From Stenotrophomonas sp. 57 (GTDB lineage: Bacteria; Pseudomonadota; Gammaproteobacteria; Xanthomonadales; Xanthomonadaceae), in NCBI RefSeq assembly GCF_030291075.1, contig NZ_CP127407.1:742001-806000 (forward strand): a DNA stretch of 64,000 bases. The letters run 5' to 3'. The translations under genes were made by a program, and so were the position numbers. The notes under the pieces are model-generated. The model ran no database searches, had not been told where the DNA came from, and saw only the letters and a list, made by a program, of their open reading frames with translations. Position 1 is the first letter of the stretch, and each line of letters begins with the position of its first letter. Below, piece by piece: positions 36,258 through 44,757 of this stretch.

Positions 36258-36448
36258 GGAAACCGTCCATGGTCGGGAGGGTGGGTCGGCTGGGGGCGTG
36301 AGCGCCATGGGCCCGAGGCATGCCACGGGCGGGTTGGGCAGGATGCCCAACCCCGGTCTTGCCGTGTGCGCAGGACAGCGCACACGAGCAAGCGCGACCG
36401 AGCTTACATGGATGTACTTGCAGCGCCCCCCAGCCATCCCACCCTTCC
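36258..36448 (-). repeat. Large palindromic element, copy E4
   Basis: Leftward element: arm 36448-36424 pairs with arm 36298-36275 (about 19 of 22 aligned positions). The 90-nt core at 36392-36303 is 88/90 identical to that of copy E3 (60031-60120) and holds three hairpins. It ends GACGGTTTCC at 36267-36258. The remainder of the 517-bp gap 36044-36561 is filled by E1's right half and the repeats listed. Confidence 0.8.
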
Positions 36449-36561
36449 GGCCGACCCCGATAGCGCTTCCTCGCCAACCACCGCGGAGGGCGGCGCCCGA
36501 TGGCCGGTCTTTCACCCCAACCGTGGCATGCTCGGCGCCAAGCCCACCCGGAACCTCCGCC

Positions 36562-37182
36562 ATGCGCCTGTTCACCCGTGTCCTGTCCCTGATGCTGCTG
36601 GCCTCCTTGTTGTCCGGCTGCGGCTACAACGCCATCCAGCAGAAGGATGAGGCGGTCAAGGCCAGCTGGTCGGAAGTGCTCAACCAGTACAAGCGCCGCG
36701 CCGACCTGGTGCCCAACCTGGTGCAGACCGTGAAGGGCTTCGCCAGCCAGGAAGAGCGCGTGCTGACCGAAGTCACCAACGCCCGTTCGCGAGTCGGCCA
36801 GATCAATGTCAACGCTGATGACGAAGCCTCGCTCAAGCAGTTCCAGCAGGCCCAGGGTGAACTCGGCAGCGCGCTGTCGCGGCTGCTGGTGGTCACCGAG
36901 AACTACCCGGTGCTGAAGTCCGACCAGAACTTCCGCGACCTGCAGGCGCAGCTGGAAGGCACCGAAAACCGCATCACCGTCGCCCGTGGCCGCTACATCC
37001 AGCAGGTGCAGGACTACAACACCTACATCCGCTCGTTCCCGCAGGTGATCACCGCCAAGATCTTCGGCTACAAGACCAAGCCGAACTTCACCGTGGACAA
37101 CGAAGCGCAGATCTCCAACGCGCCGGCGGTCGATTTCGGCAACGCGCCGCAGCAGCAGCCGGCCCCGCAGCCGGGTCACTGA
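36562..37182 (+). CDS. lemA: LemA-family lipoprotein
   Basis: 206 residues. Lipoprotein signal with lipobox LLSGC (Cys near 21), then the LemA helical bundle (NAIQQKDEAVKASWSEVLNQ, YKRRADLVPNLVQTVKGFA) and a Q/P-rich tail. Membrane-anchored; function of the family is unclear, but it is regularly followed by TPM-domain proteins, as here. Three bases separate it from the next gene. Confidence 0.92.
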   Translation: MRLFTRVLSLMLLASLLSGCGYNAIQQKDEAVKASWSEVLNQYKRRADLVPNLVQTVKGFASQEERVLTEVTNARSRVGQINVNADDEASLKQFQQAQGELGSALSRLLVVTENYPVLKSDQNFRDLQAQLEGTENRITVARGRYIQQVQDYNTYIRSFPQVITAKIFGYKTKPNFTVDNEAQISNAPAVDFGNAPQQQPAPQPGH

Positions 37183-37185
37183 CCC

Positions 37186-38073
37186 ATGCGCCTGGCCACT
37201 GCGCTGCTGGCCCTGCTGCTGTGGCTGCCGCTGGCGTCGCAGGCGCAGCAGCTGGCGCCGATTCCGGCGCTGGATTCGCCGGTGGTCGATACCACCGGTA
37301 CGCTGGATGCCACGCAGAAGCAGGCGCTGGTACAGCAGGCGTTGGACCTTCAGCAGCGCAAGGGCAGCCAGCTGCAGGTGCTGGTGGTACCCACGACCCA
37401 GCCTGAAGACATCGCGCAGTACACCACCCGCGTCTTCGACCAGTGGCAGATCGGCCGCAAGGGCGTGGATGACGGCGTACTGCTGGTGGTGGCCAAGGAC
37501 GACCGGCGCGTGCGCATCGAACCGGGCTACGGCCTGGAGGGAGCGATTCCCGATGCCATTGCCAACCGCGTCATCCAGGAATACCTGGTGCCGCGCTTCC
37601 GCAGCGGCGACTACGCCGGCGGCATCACCGATGCCACGGCCGTGCTGGTGAAGATCGTCGAGGGTGAAGCACTGCCTGCACCGGTCAGCAGCCAGCGTGG
37701 CCGTGAGCCCGAGGGGGGCGGCGACACCTGGTTCCTGGCGCTGTTCATCGGTGTGTTCGCCGGCAGCATCCTGCGCGGTGTGTTCTCGCGGGTGCCGCGG
37801 CCGCTGCGTGGCGTGCTGGGCGGTGCCGGTGCAGCGGTGGCGGCGTTCCTGTTCACCTCAACCGTGCTGGCCAGTGGCCTGGCGGGCATCGTGGGCCTGA
37901 TCGTTGCCATGCTCTCCGGCCACCCGGGCCGCTTTGCCGGTGGCGGCGGCTGGGGCGGTGGCAGCTGGGGCGGCGGAGGCGGCTTCGGTGGCGGTGGTGG
38001 ATTCGGCGGTGGCGGCGGTTGGGGCGGCGGTGGTGGCCGCTCCGGCGGTGGCGGCGCTTCGGGGGGCTGGTGA
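37186..38073 (+). CDS. TPM-domain protein with glycine-rich tail (YgcG family)
   Basis: 295 residues. Signal peptide MRLATALLALLLWLPLASQA, TPM domain (VVDTTGTLDATQKQALVQQ, DDGVLLVVAKDDRRVRIEPG, GLEGAIPDA), two membrane helices (about 185-200 and 215-245), then a cytoplasmic or exposed tail of repeated GGGGWGGG/FGGGGG units. Family role is unknown; the relative psb32/TLP18.3 acts as an acid phosphatase in photosystem repair. Confidence 0.9.
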   Translation: MRLATALLALLLWLPLASQAQQLAPIPALDSPVVDTTGTLDATQKQALVQQALDLQQRKGSQLQVLVVPTTQPEDIAQYTTRVFDQWQIGRKGVDDGVLLVVAKDDRRVRIEPGYGLEGAIPDAIANRVIQEYLVPRFRSGDYAGGITDATAVLVKIVEGEALPAPVSSQRGREPEGGGDTWFLALFIGVFAGSILRGVFSRVPRPLRGVLGGAGAAVAAFLFTSTVLASGLAGIVGLIVAMLSGHPGRFAGGGGWGGGSWGGGGGFGGGGGFGGGGGWGGGGGRSGGGGASGGW

Positions 38074-38567
38074 TGATCCAACGACTGTGTCGTCATGTGT
38101 TTTCGCCGTCGGTACGGCGCGCGTTCCCGCCGGCCACGCTGCAGGCGATCACCGAGGCCATCGCGGCCGGTGAGCAGCGCCACGGCGGGCAGGTGATGTT
38201 CGCGGTGGAAGCGGACCTGCCACTGGCCGCGCTGTGGCACAAGGTCACCCCGCGCCAAGCGGCCGAACACGCCTTCGCGCGCCTGCGCACCTGGGACACG
38301 GCCCACAACAACGGGGTGCTGATCTACCTGCTGCTGGCCGACCACGCCATCGAGATCGTTGCCGACCGGGGCCTGCACGGCCGGGTCAGCCCGGCGCAGT
38401 GGCAGCGGGTCTGCACCCATCTGCGCGAGGGCCTGCGCGGGTCCAACCCGGTGGAGGCGCTGCAGGATGCGATCGATGAAGTCTCCAGCCTGGTGGAAGG
38501 GCACTTTCCGGCCTCGACGCGGTCGAACGATGACGCGTTGCCGAACTCGCCGCAGATCCTTGGTTGA
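38073..38567 (+). CDS. Second TPM-domain protein
   Basis: 164 residues with a TPM domain but no signal peptide and no membrane segment. Contains HNNGVLIYLLLADHAIEIVADRG, the strand-turn core of the domain, and the C-terminal NPVEALQDAIDEVSSLVEGHFP. Starts on the stop of the previous gene (TGATG), so lemA and both TPM genes form one operon. Confidence 0.88.
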   Translation: MIQRLCRHVFSPSVRRAFPPATLQAITEAIAAGEQRHGGQVMFAVEADLPLAALWHKVTPRQAAEHAFARLRTWDTAHNNGVLIYLLLADHAIEIVADRGLHGRVSPAQWQRVCTHLREGLRGSNPVEALQDAIDEVSSLVEGHFPASTRSNDDALPNSPQILG

Positions 38568-38618
38568 GCCGGGGCGGCACTGGCCCGAGAATAGGCGTTC
38601 AACCGCAAGGCACCTTCC

Positions 38619-39506
38619 ATGATCTATTTCCACGACATCGACCCCATCGCCCTCTCGCTGGGGCCGATCAAGGTGCATTGGTACGGCATCATGTACCTGC
38701 TGGGCTTCACCGCCGCCTGGCTGCTGGGCCGCAAGCGCATCGCCGCCGGTCGCCTGCCGGGCGTCGACGCCAATGGATTCTCCGACCTGCTGTTCTACGC
38801 CATGCTCGGCGTGGTGCTGGGTGGGCGCATCGGCTACATGATGTTCTACGCGCTGGGCGATTTCCTGCACAACCCGCTGCTGCTGTTCAAGGTATGGGAT
38901 GGCGGCATGAGCTTCCACGGCGGCCTGCTCGGTGTGCTCGGTGCCTGCTGGTGGTGGTCGCGCAAGCACGCGCTGCACTTCTTCGACACCATGGATTTCA
39001 TGGCGCCGCTGGTGCCGCTGGGCCTGGGCTTCGGCCGCATCGGCAACTTCATCGGCGCCGAGCTGTGGGGCAAGTACACCGACGGCACGTGGGGCGTGGT
39101 GTTCCCGTCCGGCCTGCCGGCGCCGCTGAACCAGCTGGACCATGCAACCCTGCAGGCGCAGTTCGCCACCGGCGCGCTGAACCAGTTCGCGCGTCATCCG
39201 TCGCAGCTGTATGAAGCCTTCCTGGAAGGCCTGGTGATGTTCGTGGTGCTGTGGGCCGTGTCGGCCAAGCCGCGCCACCGTTACCTGGTCGGCGGCCTGT
39301 TCGCGCTGATGTACGGCCTGTTCCGCTTCGCGGTGGAGTTCGTGCGCATGCCCGACAACGGCGTCTATGTGGCCTTCGACTGGCTGACCCGCGGCCAGAT
39401 CCTGAGCCTGCCGCTGATCGCCTTCGGCCTGGTGCTGCTGGCGATGTCGCGTCGCGCGCCGGTGCTGCAGCCGCAGCTGCCGGTGGCCGCCGAGGGCAAG
39501 GCATGA
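38619..39506 (+). CDS. lgt: Prolipoprotein diacylglyceryl transferase
   Basis: 295 residues, seven helices. Transfers diacylglycerol from phosphatidylglycerol to the lipobox cysteine. Seen: [28 protein letters not shown], and the Lgt signature [13 protein letters not shown]. Its stop overlaps the thyA start (ATGA), the conserved lgt-thyA arrangement. Confidence 0.97.
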   Translation: MIYFHDIDPIALSLGPIKVHWYGIMYLLGFTAAWLLGRKRIAAGRLPGVDANGFSDLLFYAMLGVVLGGRIGYMMFYALGDFLHNPLLLFKVWDGGMSFHGGLLGVLGACWWWSRKHALHFFDTMDFMAPLVPLGLGFGRIGNFIGAELWGKYTDGTWGVVFPSGLPAPLNQLDHATLQAQFATGALNQFARHPSQLYEAFLEGLVMFVVLWAVSAKPRHRYLVGGLFALMYGLFRFAVEFVRMPDNGVYVAFDWLTRGQILSLPLIAFGLVLLAMSRRAPVLQPQLPVAAEGKA

Positions 39507-40297
39507 AGGCTTACCTGGACCTGCTCTCGCACGTGCTCGAGCACGGCGCAGAGAAGAGTGATCGCACCGGCACCGGCACCCGCAGCGTGTTCGGCTGGCA
39601 GATGCGCTTCGATCTGAACGAAGGCTTCCCGCTGGTCACCACCAAGAAGCTGCACCTGCGCTCGATCATCCACGAGCTGCTGTGGTTCCTGAAGGGCGAC
39701 ACCAACATCGGCTACCTGAAGGACAACCAGGTGCGCATCTGGGACGAGTGGGCCGACGAGAACGGCGACCTCGGCCCGGTCTACGGCAAGCAGTGGCGCA
39801 GCTGGGCCACCGCCGATGGTCGCGAGATCGACCAGATGCAGTGGCTGGTGGATGAAATCAAGCGCAACCCCGATTCGCGGCGGCTGGTGGTCAGCGCCTG
39901 GAACGTGGGCGAGCTCTCGCAGATGGCGTTGATGCCGTGCCACAACCTGTTCCAGTTCTACGTGGTGGACGGCAAGCTCAGCTGCCAGCTGTACCAGCGC
40001 AGCGGCGACATCTTCCTCGGCGTACCGTTCAACATTGCCAGCTACGCGCTGCTGACCCACATGGTGGCGCAGGCCACCGGCCTGGGCGTGGGCGACTTCG
40101 TGCATACGCTGGGCGATGCGCACCTGTATTCGAACCACTTCGAGCAGGCCCGCGAGCAGCTGTCGCGCGAACCGCGCGCGCTGCCCAAGCTGTGGTTGAA
40201 CCCGGAGGTGACCGACCTGTTCGGCTTCCAGTTCGACGACATCCGTATCGACGGCTACGATCCGCATCCGGCCATCAAGGCGCCGGTGGCGGTGTGA
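39503..40297 (+). CDS. thyA: Thymidylate synthase
   Basis: 264 residues, the E. coli length. Converts dUMP to dTMP using methylene-THF. Active-site cysteine in [13 protein letters not shown]; also [20 protein letters not shown] and [20 protein letters not shown]. Coupled to lgt and followed by folA, which recycles the dihydrofolate it makes. Confidence 0.98.
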   Translation: MKAYLDLLSHVLEHGAEKSDRTGTGTRSVFGWQMRFDLNEGFPLVTTKKLHLRSIIHELLWFLKGDTNIGYLKDNQVRIWDEWADENGDLGPVYGKQWRSWATADGREIDQMQWLVDEIKRNPDSRRLVVSAWNVGELSQMALMPCHNLFQFYVVDGKLSCQLYQRSGDIFLGVPFNIASYALLTHMVAQATGLGVGDFVHTLGDAHLYSNHFEQAREQLSREPRALPKLWLNPEVTDLFGFQFDDIRIDGYDPHPAIKAPVAV

Positions 40298-40302
40298 CTG
40301 CG

Positions 40303-40794
40303 ATGAAGCTTTCGATGATCGTGGCGCTGGACCGCAATCGTGGCATCGGCCAGGGCAACGCCATGCCCTGGCACCTGCCCGACGACTTCAAGCACTTCAA
40401 GGCGCTCACCCTGGGCAAGCCGATCCTGATGGGGCGCAAGACGGCCGAGTCGATCGGCCGCGTGCTGCCGGGGCGGACCAACCTGGTGCTGACCCGCAGC
40501 GGCCAGGTGCCGTTCGAGGGCATGCGCGCGGTGGCGTCGCTGGAGGAAGCCAGGGTGATTGCCGAAGGCGAGGGTGCCAGTGAACTGTGCATCATCGGCG
40601 GCGGCGAGATCTTCCGACAGCTGCTCGACCAGGCCAGTGACCTGTACCTGACCTGGGTGGATGCCGAAGTCCCTGCCGATACCCGTTTCCCTGAGGTGGA
40701 TGCCGCGGTGTGGCAGGAAGTGAGCAGCGAGCCGCACCCGGCCGATGCGCGCCACGCGTATGCGTTCCGGTTCGTGCACTACGTGCGCCGCTGA
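40303..40794 (+). CDS. folA: Dihydrofolate reductase
   Basis: 163 residues. Reduces DHF to THF; the trimethoprim target. Seen: GIGQGNAMPWHLPDDFKHF with the catalytic acid, GRKTAESIGRVLPGR (NADPH), and ELCIIGGGEIF. Start at ATG 40303; a GTG three codons earlier overlaps the thyA stop (GTGA) and is equally plausible. This is the ordinary chromosomal enzyme, not a dfr cassette. Confidence 0.97.
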   Translation: MKLSMIVALDRNRGIGQGNAMPWHLPDDFKHFKALTLGKPILMGRKTAESIGRVLPGRTNLVLTRSGQVPFEGMRAVASLEEARVIAEGEGASELCIIGGGEIFRQLLDQASDLYLTWVDAEVPADTRFPEVDAAVWQEVSSEPHPADARHAYAFRFVHYVRR

Positions 40795-40806
40795 AGATGG
40801 TTTCCT

Positions 40807-40874
40807 GTAGAGCCGAGCCATGCTCGGCTGCTGTTGCCGGACACATCCCGTAGCCGAGCATGGCTCGGCTCTAC
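40807..40874. repeat. SMAG repeat pair
   Basis: GTAGAGCCGAGCCATGCTCG copy (40807-40831) and a leftward copy (40874-40850) between convergent folA and the DUF1287 gene. Confidence 0.85.
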
Positions 40875-40882
40875 AGGATTGC

Positions 40883-41533
40883 CTACGGCATCCGGTAGTG
40901 CCCGATGATGGTGTGCTGGAACAGCAGGTTCTCTTCGCGCGTGCCGCGCGCGATGTTGTGCAGCACCAGCGGCGTGCCATTGGCCAGGCGCCGGTCAGAG
41001 ACGATGCCGATATGCAACAGGCCGTTGCCGTTGAGCTTCCAGGCGACGATGTCGCCGGCCGCGTAGTTGGCGGCGGCGGCTGTGATCGGCTGCTGCCAGC
41101 CCTGCCGTTCGAACCAGCGCATCAGGTTCGGTACGCGGCGATGATCGATGTTGCGGTCCGGTCGTGACAGGCCCCAGATCGCCGGATAGGCACTGAAGTT
41201 GCCGCGCATGTCCTCATGCACGCGGGCCTGCAGGTCCACGTCCAGGCTGCGCAGCGCGCGCACCACCACGTCGGTGCAGACACCACGGTCCACGGGAACG
41301 TCGCCGCCGGGGTAGGCCAGCACCCGGTAGGCCGGATCGTAGCGGGTGGTGACGCCGATCTGCGCACGTGCCGCGGCCACCAGCGGCGGCGAAGGCGGCT
41401 GCGGTTGCGATGATGGGGTGTGGTCGGCGTTTTCCGCGACCGTCGGCGCGGGGGCCGAACCGGGCTGGCAGCCGCTGGCCAGGGCCAGCGTCAGCAGCAG
41501 CACCGTCCATGGTGCCCGGCGAAGCCGCGTCAT
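40883..41533 (-). CDS. DUF1287 lipoprotein
   Basis: 216 residues. Lipoprotein signal ending LALASGCQPG (Cys 22), a P/S-rich linker, then the DUF1287 domain with GVCTDVVVRALRSL (conserved Cys), HRRVPNLMRWFER, GDIVAWKLNGNGLLHIGIVSD and VLHNIARGTREE. The Cys/His pattern is that of an NlpC/P60-like papain-fold amidase, suggesting a cell-wall role; this is inference. It overlaps the apaH stop by 4 bp. Confidence 0.85.
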   Translation of the reverse strand: MTRLRRAPWTVLLLTLALASGCQPGSAPAPTVAENADHTPSSQPQPPSPPLVAAARAQIGVTTRYDPAYRVLAYPGGDVPVDRGVCTDVVVRALRSLDVDLQARVHEDMRGNFSAYPAIWGLSRPDRNIDHRRVPNLMRWFERQGWQQPITAAAANYAAGDIVAWKLNGNGLLHIGIVSDRRLANGTPLVLHNIARGTREENLLFQHTIIGHYRMP

Positions 41534-42561
41534 GCCTGTGGCGCTGTGCCGTTGTTGTTGGGTCCGGCGGAGCCGCCCCCACCACCCCCGCCACCACCAC
41601 GACGGCGGCGACGACGCGGGCCACGATTGCCCGGGTTGGCTGCGGGGGCGTTGCCACTGCCCTGTTCCTTGCCCTGCGCCGCTGCGGCGGGGCGCTCGTG
41701 CGCCGGTCGCGCCGGCGGACGGGCGTTCGGGACGGGTGCCGGTACATCGCGGCCCGGCACCTGCACCACGCGCAGTTCATCGGTATCGAGCTGGATCGCC
41801 GTGAGCTTGCCGCCCCACACCGCACCGGTGTCGATGGCGTGCACGCCCTGGGTGATGGTCAGGCCCAGCGCCGACCAGTGGCCGCAGACCACCTTCAGGT
41901 CACGCTCGACCCGGCCCGGCACTTCGAACCACGGGTACAGCCCCTGTTCCTGCGTGCCCGGCGTGCCCTTGTCCTCGATGCCGATGCGCCCGCGCGGGGT
42001 GCAGTAGCGCATGCGGGTGAGCACGTTGATGATCGCGCGCGAGCGGTCGTAGCCGGACAGATTGGGCGCCCAGCTCGGCTTGTCGCCGTACATGTTGCGG
42101 AACAGCTTGCGGTAGCCGGCGCCGTGCAGCTGTGCCTCGACTTCGGCCGCATGCTTCTCGGCCATCTGCGTGGTCCACTTCGGCGCCAGGCCGGCGTGCA
42201 CCATCATCCAGCCCAGCTCGCGATCCACATGCACCAGCTTCTGCAGGCGCAGCCAGTCCAGCAGTTCGTCGCGGTCCTCGGCCTGCACGATGCGCAGCAG
42301 GTCCGGGTTGACCTTGCGCTGTTCCTCCTCGGTGCGCGCACCCACGGCCAGCAGCGAAAGATCATGGTTGCCCAGTACCACCACGCTGTGCTCGCGCAGC
42401 GAATGCACCAAGCGCAGGGTTTCCAGCGATTGCCCGCCGCGGTTGACCAGGTCGCCGCAGAACCACAGGGTGTCCTGTGCCGGGTCGAAACGGATCTTCT
42501 CCAGCAGCCGCTGGGTGATGTCATAGCAGCCCTGCAGGTCGCCGATCGCCCACACACTCAT
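41530..42561 (-). CDS. apaH: Diadenosine tetraphosphatase ApaH with an Arg/Gly-rich tail
   Basis: 343 residues. Hydrolyses Ap4A to two ADP and removes Np4 caps from mRNA. Metallophosphatase motifs GDLQGCYD, GDLVNRGG, GNHD, HAGL and CGHWSALG are intact. The core ends near residue 270. Beyond it lies a disordered tail with APVPNARPPARPAHERP, then RGPRRRRRR and a run of nine glycines, absent from the E. coli enzyme. apaG precedes it by 15 bp. Confidence 0.95.
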   Translation of the reverse strand: MSVWAIGDLQGCYDITQRLLEKIRFDPAQDTLWFCGDLVNRGGQSLETLRLVHSLREHSVVVLGNHDLSLLAVGARTEEEQRKVNPDLLRIVQAEDRDELLDWLRLQKLVHVDRELGWMMVHAGLAPKWTTQMAEKHAAEVEAQLHGAGYRKLFRNMYGDKPSWAPNLSGYDRSRAIINVLTRMRYCTPRGRIGIEDKGTPGTQEQGLYPWFEVPGRVERDLKVVCGHWSALGLTITQGVHAIDTGAVWGGKLTAIQLDTDELRVVQVPGRDVPAPVPNARPPARPAHERPAAAAQGKEQGSGNAPAANPGNRGPRRRRRRGGGGGGGGGSAGPNNNGTAPQA

Positions 42562-42576
42562 CGTTCGGCCTCCGTG

Positions 42577-42960
42577 TCAGTGCAGGGTACGCGGGATGGC
42601 CAGCACGAAAGGTGCGACCGGCGCGGCAAATTCGGTGCCGTCGTCGGCGACCATGTCGTAGTGGCCCTGCATGGTCCCGTGATCGGTCCCCAGCATGACA
42701 CCGGACGTGTAACGGAAGTCTTCACCGGGACGCAGGCGCGGCTGCTCGCCGATCACCCCGTCGCCATCGACATGCTCGACGCGGCCATTGGCATCGGTGA
42801 TGCGCCAGTGACGCGCCACCAGGCGCGCGGCCACGCGCCCCTGGTTGTGGATGCGGATCGTATAGGCGAACGCGTAGCGACCGTCTTCCGGGGTGGATTG
42901 ATCGTCGAGGAAGCGCGGTGCGACTTCGACGGAGATGGCGTAAACGTCAGCGTCTTCCAT
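42577..42960 (-). CDS. apaG: ApaG
   Basis: 127 residues, a fibronectin-III-like fold (DUF525). Seen: [48 protein letters not shown] and the central [11 protein letters not shown]. Usually encoded between rsmA and apaH, as here; molecular function unclear. Start at ATG 42960. Confidence 0.95.
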   Translation of the reverse strand: MEDADVYAISVEVAPRFLDDQSTPEDGRYAFAYTIRIHNQGRVAARLVARHWRITDANGRVEHVDGDGVIGEQPRLRPGEDFRYTSGVMLGTDHGTMQGHYDMVADDGTEFAAPVAPFVLAIPRTLH

Positions 42961-42973
42961 ACCGGCAGTGTAA

Positions 42974-43777
42974 TCAGGAGGCATTGGCCAAAGCGATGAA
43001 TTCAGCCACATCCAGCTGTTCGGCGCGGGCATCGGGGCGCACGCCGGCGGCCACGAACTGCTCGGCCGTCACGACGTTGTTGAGCGCATTGCGCAGGGTC
43101 TTGCGGCGCTGCCCGAAGGCGGCCTTGACCACCTCGGCGAAGCGCGTGTGATCGTTGATGCTGACCGTGGCCGGGTCGCGCGGCACCAGCCGCACCACGG
43201 CCGAATCGACCTTCGGCGGCGGACGGAACGCGCCCGGCGGCACCACGAACAGCGAGGTCACCTGGCAGTAGGCCTGCAGCATCACGCTGAGGCGGCCGTA
43301 GACCTTGCTGCCAGGGCCGGCGGCCATGCGGTCGACCACTTCCTTCTGCAGCATGAAGTGCATGTCGCGGATCACCGCGGCGTGCTCCAGCGCATGGAAC
43401 AGGATCGGCGAGGAGATGTTGTAGGGCAGGTTGCCGACCAGGCGGATCGGCTGGCCATCGGCCAGCTCGGTGAAGTCCACGCGCAGCACGTCGCGGTGGA
43501 CGATGGTCAGCTCGCCCAGCGGCTCGGCGGCGGCGGTCAGCGGCGCGATCAGGTCACGGTCGAACTCGATCACCGTCAGCTTCGGGTGCACGCGCAGCAG
43601 CGGCAGGGTGATCGCGCCCTGGCCGGGGCCGATCTCGACCAGCCGATCGCCATCTTTCGGGTTGACCGCCATCACGATCTTGTCGATGTAGTGGCGGTCG
43701 GCCAGGAAATGCTGGCCAAGCTGCTTCTTGGCCGGTGCGGTGAACACCGGGCCGGAGGGGGAATGCGGGAAATTCAT
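42974..43777 (-). CDS. rsmA: 16S rRNA dimethyladenosine transferase
   Basis: 267 residues. Dimethylates A1518 and A1519 of 16S rRNA. SAM motif [14 protein letters not shown], catalytic [13 protein letters not shown], and the C-terminal helical domain ([12 protein letters not shown]). Start at ATG 43777, overlapping the pdxA stop by 4 bp. Loss of the family confers kasugamycin resistance. Confidence 0.97.
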   Translation of the reverse strand: MNFPHSPSGPVFTAPAKKQLGQHFLADRHYIDKIVMAVNPKDGDRLVEIGPGQGAITLPLLRVHPKLTVIEFDRDLIAPLTAAAEPLGELTIVHRDVLRVDFTELADGQPIRLVGNLPYNISSPILFHALEHAAVIRDMHFMLQKEVVDRMAAGPGSKVYGRLSVMLQAYCQVTSLFVVPPGAFRPPPKVDSAVVRLVPRDPATVSINDHTRFAEVVKAAFGQRRKTLRNALNNVVTAEQFVAAGVRPDARAEQLDVAEFIALANAS

Positions 43778-44754
43778 GCGCTCAGTGTACGTTGCCGCGC
43801 AAGCTGCGCACACAACGTCGTTGCCGCCTGCAGGCTGGAAGGATCGGCGATGCCGCGGCCGGCCAGGTCCAGCGCGGTGCCATGGTCCACCGCCACGCGC
43901 GGGTAGGGCAGGCCCAGGGTCAGGTTCACCGCCTGCTCGAAGCCCGAGTACTTCAGCACCGGCAGGCCCTGGTCGTGGTACATCGCCAGCACGGTGTCGA
44001 AGCCGGCCAGCTTGGCTGGCAGGAACGCGGTATCGGCCGGCAGCGGGCCGACCAGGTCCATGCCCTCTGCGCGCAGGCGCAGCATCAGGGGAATGATCAG
44101 GTCCAGTTCTTCGCGGCCCAGATGGCCGTCTTCGCCGGCGTGCGGGTTCAGGCCGAGCACGGCGATGCGTGGCGCCGGCAGGCCGAACTCGCGGCGCAGC
44201 GCGGCGTGCACGGTGCGCAGGGTGTGTTCCAGGCCGGGCGCGGTGATCGTGTCGGCCACCGCGCGCAACGGCATGTGGGTGGTGGCCAGGGCCACGCGCA
44301 CGATGTCATTGGCCAGCATCATCACCACCTTTACCCCGGCCTGGTCGGCCAGCAGTTCGGTGGTTCCGCTGTAGGCGATGCCGCCGTCGTTGATGACCGC
44401 CTTGTGCACCGGGCCGGTCACCACGCCGTGCAGTTCACCGGACAGGCAGGCCTGGCCAGCGCCAAGCAGGGCGCCGATGACGGCCGGCGCATTGGCCGGG
44501 TCGGCCTGGCCGAAGCGGCTCGGGGCAGCATTGGCCACCACGCGCAGGCGCAGGTCACCGGGGACGCGTGCTTCGGCGTCCTCGGGCAGCAGTTGCAGGG
44601 GCAGGTTCAGCGCGGCGGCGGCCGCGCGCAGGGTATCCGGGTCGGCGAAGGCCAGCAGCCGGCAGTCTTCACGCGGCTGCTGGACCAGGCGGACACACAG
44701 CTCCGGGCCGATCCCGGCGGGCTCGCCCGGTACCAGAGCGAGCTCGGGGCGCAT
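43774..44754 (-). CDS. pdxA: 4-hydroxythreonine-4-phosphate dehydrogenase
   Basis: 326 residues, pyridoxal phosphate synthesis (DXP-dependent route). Seen: VPGEPAGIGPELC, TGPVHKAVINDGG, NPHAGEDGHLGREE (metal and substrate histidine) and MYHDQGLPVLK. Directly follows surA by 3 bp in the conserved lptD-surA-pdxA-rsmA-apaG-apaH operon. Confidence 0.97.
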   Translation of the reverse strand: MRPELALVPGEPAGIGPELCVRLVQQPREDCRLLAFADPDTLRAAAAALNLPLQLLPEDAEARVPGDLRLRVVANAAPSRFGQADPANAPAVIGALLGAGQACLSGELHGVVTGPVHKAVINDGGIAYSGTTELLADQAGVKVVMMLANDIVRVALATTHMPLRAVADTITAPGLEHTLRTVHAALRREFGLPAPRIAVLGLNPHAGEDGHLGREELDLIIPLMLRLRAEGMDLVGPLPADTAFLPAKLAGFDTVLAMYHDQGLPVLKYSGFEQAVNLTLGLPYPRVAVDHGTALDLAGRGIADPSSLQAATTLCAQLARQRTLSA

Positions 44755-44757
44755 CGG

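Noticed and set aside
40303..40794. Acquired trimethoprim-resistance dfr gene
   Set aside because: The sequence and its place after lgt-thyA are those of the chromosomal folA; no cassette or integron features nearby.
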